From contig SVEQ01000010.1 in NCBI GenBank assembly GCA_015057325.1, forward strand, positions 1 to 64,000: a stretch of DNA of 64,000 nt, in the 5' to 3' direction. This document shows, in pieces, positions 60,936-64,000 of the stretch (position 1 is its first letter; every line of letters starts with the position of its first letter). The position numbers and the translations under genes are program-made. Source of the stretch: Lachnospiraceae bacterium (lineage in GTDB: Bacteria; Bacillota; Clostridia; Lachnospirales; Lachnospiraceae). The notes beneath the pieces were generated by a model. It was not told the origin of the DNA. It ran no database searches and saw only the letters and a list, made by a program, of their open reading frames with translations.

Positions 60936-63137
60936 ATGAATTATTCGTACGCTCCATATAATTTTATACCGTTTACACCATCTGTAAAAACGCCGGTCGC
61001 TTATTCAGATAGAGAAGACCTGCCGGTACATGATGTTTTTTTGGATGATAGATTATCAGGCAGAATAGAATATGATATAACTGCATTGACAGATATCATT
61101 GTAGGTGGTGCTGCTTCGGATAAAAACAATAAGAAGTTTTTTAAAAATGGACAAGGGCAATATGCAATTCCGGGAAGTACTATGCGTGGTTTTTTTAGAA
61201 CCCATGCGGAAATTTTGAGTTTTTCATATCCTGATATGATTGAAGATAAGGTATTTCTGTATCGTAAATTTGCTGATGCCTGCGTAAAGTTAAGGAATGA
61301 GTACTCTTCAAGAATGAAGGTCGATGAAAATTCAGAATATGGAATTCCGGCTGGTGTAAAAGCGGGATATATATATTGTAAAAAAGAAAAAGAGGGCGTG
61401 TGTTATTATATCAGACCTGTAAAACAGTTTGGATCATTAGGTACTACTTTTTTTAAAGTACATGAAAACACTTTGCGAAAATCAGGTGTGTTATCTGGAC
61501 ATAGTATGTATACTGAGGAATTGCCACCTTTTAAACCTAGTTCATCCCAAAATGCACTTGATGAGTATAAAAAACAATATATCCCAATTTTGCAAGGAAT
61601 GAAAAATACAAATTACAAAGCCTATCGCAGTAATAGGATGATTAAATTTGATTATAAAGAAGGACATCTTACAGGAATTAATAATGACAAATCACCTTAT
61701 TCCGGTGTTTTATTGAATTCTTCATACATTGACGGAAAAACACATCATTATTTTGTATCTGCAGATATAAATACATCAGTTAATTCCATTCGGATAAACG
61801 ATATGTATATAGAGGCTTACAGAAATGATCTTGAGAGGAACAGAATTCAGAACAGGAATTTGAAACATCCTTTTTACTCATTGGATGAAAAAGATATTAA
61901 GGTAAAGAATAATGATGAGATTACAAAAAAAGGAAAACTATTCTTTTATAAAGTTAATTCGGATGGTACGTTACTTGGTTTTGGTCCGACTCCATACTTC
62001 AGGATTCTATACAAGAATCCGGTAAAAAAAGGTATACCATATAATGTGGAATCGGGATATGACTATGTAAAAGCTATGTTTGGTTATGCGGGAAAAGGTG
62101 AAAGTTATAAAAGCAGAATTTCTTTTCAGAATGCGGTGGCTCATTCGGTTATCGGTACAGACAGTAAATGTATGATGGTAAGTGGCACTCCTAGAGGAAC
62201 TGCTGTACAGATGTATCTTGATCAAACAGGAAAGAATGAAACAAATCTAAAAAGCTATAATGATGACGATTTTTTGCTGGGTGGATATAAGGTATACTGG
62301 AAGAGAAGCAATCCTATAGAGTATAAATCAAATAAAGACAACATGAATGCGACTTACGAAATGGTTAAAGCGGGAACAGTTTTTTCGGGAAGTATATACT
62401 TCAATAATCTTAGCCGAGAAGAACTGGGGTTACTTCTTTTGTCTATACAGTATAAAAACCCAGAGGAAGAAAAACGTGATGAAACATATCTTATTGGCGG
62501 TGCTAAAGCCTACGGTTTTGGAAAAATTAAGCTAGATAATATCAGATTATATACTGATGATACTCGTAAGTCATTTATTAATATCAATGTTATAGAAAAC
62601 AAAAAAACAGTTGATGATATTGAAGGATATAAAAACGATTATAAAGAATCACTGAAAAATACATATGAAATCGATTTAGAAAAAACTGCAACGTTTAGAG
62701 TGTATAAGGCATATGCTATGCAAAGTAAGGTTGATGAATACGTAAAAGCATATGATACCGGCTATATGAAAATAAGCAGGAAAGCGGATAAGATTAATCC
62801 AACTTACCCTGACAGATATCCTTTGGCCGACATTGAAACAATATTAAAAGAAAACTTAAATGCAGAAAGTGAAGTCTCATCCAAAACGATAGATGTATTG
62901 TGGCGTTCATGTAAAAAACCGGATTCCAATGTAAAAAAACTTATAGAAAAGCATTTGGGAACTAAAGTAAATCTAATTTCGTCATCTGAAACAATTAATC
63001 TAATTAACGTTAAAAAGTATGATTATAAAACCATAGTTTTTGATGAAGTAAGGATATCAAAAGATGAGATTAATTGCTTGAAGGAAGATGGAAGAATAGT
63101 GTTGCAGATTGAGAGAAATCAAGTAGTTGAGAAGTGA
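60936..63137 (+). CDS. TIGR03986-type RAMP protein (Cas7 with insertion)
   Basis: A 733-residue RAMP of the large III-D type. It starts with the family pattern YAPYNFIPFTPSVKTPV, then ALTDIIVGG and YAIPGSTMRGFFRTHAEILSFSYPDMIED near residues 80-108. A long middle part follows. The second half has GYDYVKAMFGYAG, SRISFQNAVAHSV, TYEMVKAGTVFSGSIYFNNLSREELGLLLL and GGAKAYGFGKIKLDNIRLY, closing a RAMP split by a large insertion. A tail of about 180 residues is basic. The start at 60936 follows AAGGGGGG. It is the largest subunit of the proposed effector. Confidence 0.82.
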   Translation: MNYSYAPYNFIPFTPSVKTPVAYSDREDLPVHDVFLDDRLSGRIEYDITALTDIIVGGAASDKNNKKFFKNGQGQYAIPGSTMRGFFRTHAEILSFSYPDMIEDKVFLYRKFADACVKLRNEYSSRMKVDENSEYGIPAGVKAGYIYCKKEKEGVCYYIRPVKQFGSLGTTFFKVHENTLRKSGVLSGHSMYTEELPPFKPSSSQNALDEYKKQYIPILQGMKNTNYKAYRSNRMIKFDYKEGHLTGINNDKSPYSGVLLNSSYIDGKTHHYFVSADINTSVNSIRINDMYIEAYRNDLERNRIQNRNLKHPFYSLDEKDIKVKNNDEITKKGKLFFYKVNSDGTLLGFGPTPYFRILYKNPVKKGIPYNVESGYDYVKAMFGYAGKGESYKSRISFQNAVAHSVIGTDSKCMMVSGTPRGTAVQMYLDQTGKNETNLKSYNDDDFLLGGYKVYWKRSNPIEYKSNKDNMNATYEMVKAGTVFSGSIYFNNLSREELGLLLLSIQYKNPEEEKRDETYLIGGAKAYGFGKIKLDNIRLYTDDTRKSFININVIENKKTVDDIEGYKNDYKESLKNTYEIDLEKTATFRVYKAYAMQSKVDEYVKAYDTGYMKISRKADKINPTYPDRYPLADIETILKENLNAESEVSSKTIDVLWRSCKKPDSNVKKLIEKHLGTKVNLISSSETINLINVKKYDYKTIVFDEVRISKDEINCLKEDGRIVLQIERNQVVEK

Positions 63138-63168
63138 GATGGATTGATTTTAGAAAGAGGTAATAATA

Positions 63169-63534
63169 ATGTTCATCAATTTTTCAAACCACCCCAGCGA
63201 CCGTTGGGATAAATCACAATTAAATGCTGCCTCGAAGTGGGGAGAGATAGTTGATATATCATTTCCAAATGTTGATCCTGCTATGTCTGAACAAGATATA
63301 GCGGGATTGGCAACGGAGTATATCGAAAAGATATTATCATACTCTCCCGATGCTGTTATGTGTCAGGGAGAATTTACCCTGTCGTATACAGTGATTAGCC
63401 AACTTGTCAAAAAGGGCATTACAGTTGTTGCAGCTTGCTCAAAACGTGTTGTTAATGAGAAACTGGTGGATGGAGTACAACAAAAAGAAGTTATCTTCTC
63501 ATTTGAACAGTTCAGACAATATAAGGATAAATGA
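63169..63534 (+). CDS. Small CRISPR-linked protein, putative ring-nuclease-like (Csx15/16/20-type)
   Basis: A 121-residue Rossmann-like protein: it begins MFINFSNHPSDRWDKSQLNAASKWGEIVDISFPNVDP, has IAGLATEYIEKILSYSPDAVMCQGEFTLSYTVISQLVKKGITVVAACSKR, and ends in a short beta hairpin. Proteins with this start occur beside type III loci. The overall plan (short N-terminal strand with NFSNHPS, C-terminal AACSKR) recalls the small CARF-derived ring nuclease families Csx15/Csx16/Csx20, which destroy cyclic oligoadenylate. I cannot assign it to a named family. AGAGGTAA precedes the ATG; it is the last gene before the array leader. Confidence 0.6.
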   Translation: MFINFSNHPSDRWDKSQLNAASKWGEIVDISFPNVDPAMSEQDIAGLATEYIEKILSYSPDAVMCQGEFTLSYTVISQLVKKGITVVAACSKRVVNEKLVDGVQQKEVIFSFEQFRQYKDK

Positions 63535-63536
63535 TA

Positions 63537-63638
63537 AGATTATATTCGAAGTTTTTTTATTTGAATACATATAAGAATGTAATTACACTTTGCGAGAAAT
63601 ACGACATTTCTGTTTCGACCCTGTATAGATTGTCTTGA
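63537..63638 (+). pseudogene. Fragment of a helix-turn-helix (transposase-like) protein
   Basis: Just after the last cas-linked gene an open piece reads RLYSKFFYLNTYKNVITLCEKYDISVSTLYRLS then stops. TLCEKYDISVSTLYR is a typical helix-turn-helix of transposase-family N-termini. There is no start codon and no continuation, so it is a scar of an inserted element between effector genes and array. Confidence 0.4.
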
Positions 63639-63708
63639 AATTGAAATGGGTATGTTAGTTAGGAGAAAAAATGATAAAAATATGAGTGGATAATTGAGAT
63701 TTAGTTGA

Positions 63709-63737
63709 TTGATTTTTCGGTGTTATTATTGTATAAT
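63709..63737 (+). promoter_or_regulatory. CRISPR leader promoter
   Basis: TTGATT (63709-63714) and TATAAT (63732-63737) have a 17-base spacer. A transcript would start near 63744, 36 bases before the first repeat. This sets the array direction as rightward, with an AT-rich leader between 63639 and 63779. Confidence 0.7.
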
Positions 63738-63779
63738 ATTTTTTGTATTTAGTAAAATCAAGGCTTTGCAGGTTCGAGG

Positions 63780-64000
63780 GTAGAAATGGAAGAAGCCCGA
63801 GTAAGGGCATTGACACACGTCCTCTATGAGATACTTCACGTTGTCAACATCTTGTAGAAATGGAAGAAGCCCGAGTTAGGGCATTGACACACGGCATCAA
63901 AATTGCCCTCAATCGTCGTTTCAGGAGTAGAAATGGAAGAAGCCCGAGTTAGGGCATTGACACAATTTTTTCCCAATTTTATTTATGGTTGTCTTGTGTA
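63780..64000 (+). CRISPR. CRISPR array, start (three repeats seen)
   Basis: 37-nt repeats at 63780-63816, 63854-63890 and 63927-63963, beginning GTAGAAATGGAAGAAGCC and ending GGGCATTGACAC. Spacers of 37 and 36 nt lie between, and 37 bases remain after the third repeat at the window edge. The first repeat has GTAA where the others have GTTA, in the loop of the GCCC/GGGC hairpin. The last eight bases ATTGACAC fit a type III 5' tag. All three repeats are followed by A, so the exact border could shift by a base or two. The array probably continues. Confidence 0.95.

Overview
The window is AT-rich DNA with a monoderm (Gram-positive type) gene set: GGAGG-type ribosome sites, sigma-A promoters, tRNA genes without an encoded CCA end, the LL-diaminopimelate aminotransferase route to lysine, class II GalT, a clostripain-family lipoprotein and BceAB-like regulator/transporter neighbours. 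This suggests a Clostridia anaerobe, most likely Lachnospiraceae; the genus cannot be fixed by reading alone.

Layout. 1-2142: seven tRNA genes around a DUF951 gene and the rpsF-ssb-rpsR operon. 2.2-8 kb: a PQQ-propeller membrane protein, then dapF, an unknown gene, dapL and ilvE (amino-acid synthesis). 8-17.8 kb: a chemoreceptor, a response regulator/kinase pair, a DUF1294-phosphoesterase fusion, an ABC ATPase/permease pair and TspO. 17.8-19.3 kb: a type III toxin-antitoxin locus (toxN/abiQ-like) followed by a gene remnant and a small HTH protein. 19.3-33.7 kb: housekeeping genes (truA, a YjbR-MGMT fusion, a LacI-sensor/GGDEF protein, a large hybrid histidine kinase, a DHH phosphoesterase, ribD, tRNA-Leu inside a long palindrome, an aminotransferase, cardiolipin synthase, an rRNA methyltransferase). 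33.7-42.4 kb: a phosphodiester glycosidase, galT-galK diverging from galR-galE, and a clostripain-like lipoprotein. 42.5-47.7 kb: accessory DNA with a secreted low-complexity protein, broken HicB-like and small antitoxin-like genes, 32-bp iterons and an AAA/DUF4143 ATPase.

47.7-64 kb is the most interesting part. It is a type III CRISPR region with the III-D gene set: cas6 with two WYL regulators in one operon closed by a terminator; then a MoxR/DUF58/transglutaminase operon with its own promoter, whose transglutaminase has Ser in place of the nucleophile Cys; then a cas10-RAMP operon with its own promoter. That operon holds an HD-less Cas10 with AGDD instead of GGDD, a short Csm3-like RAMP, a Csx10-like protein with a long C-terminal extension, a double RAMP, Csx19, a TIGR03986-type RAMP and a small putative ring-nuclease-like protein. 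A CRISPR array with a readable promoter begins at 63780 and runs off the window. No cas1, cas2 or CARF effector is seen.

How it may work: Cas6 would cut the array transcript, leaving an ATTGACAC-type 5' tag. The RAMPs, Csx19 and Cas10 would build the effector. If the AGDD palm still makes cyclic oligoadenylate, the last small protein could degrade it. The WYL pair probably regulates the locus. Whether the MoxR module takes part is unknown.
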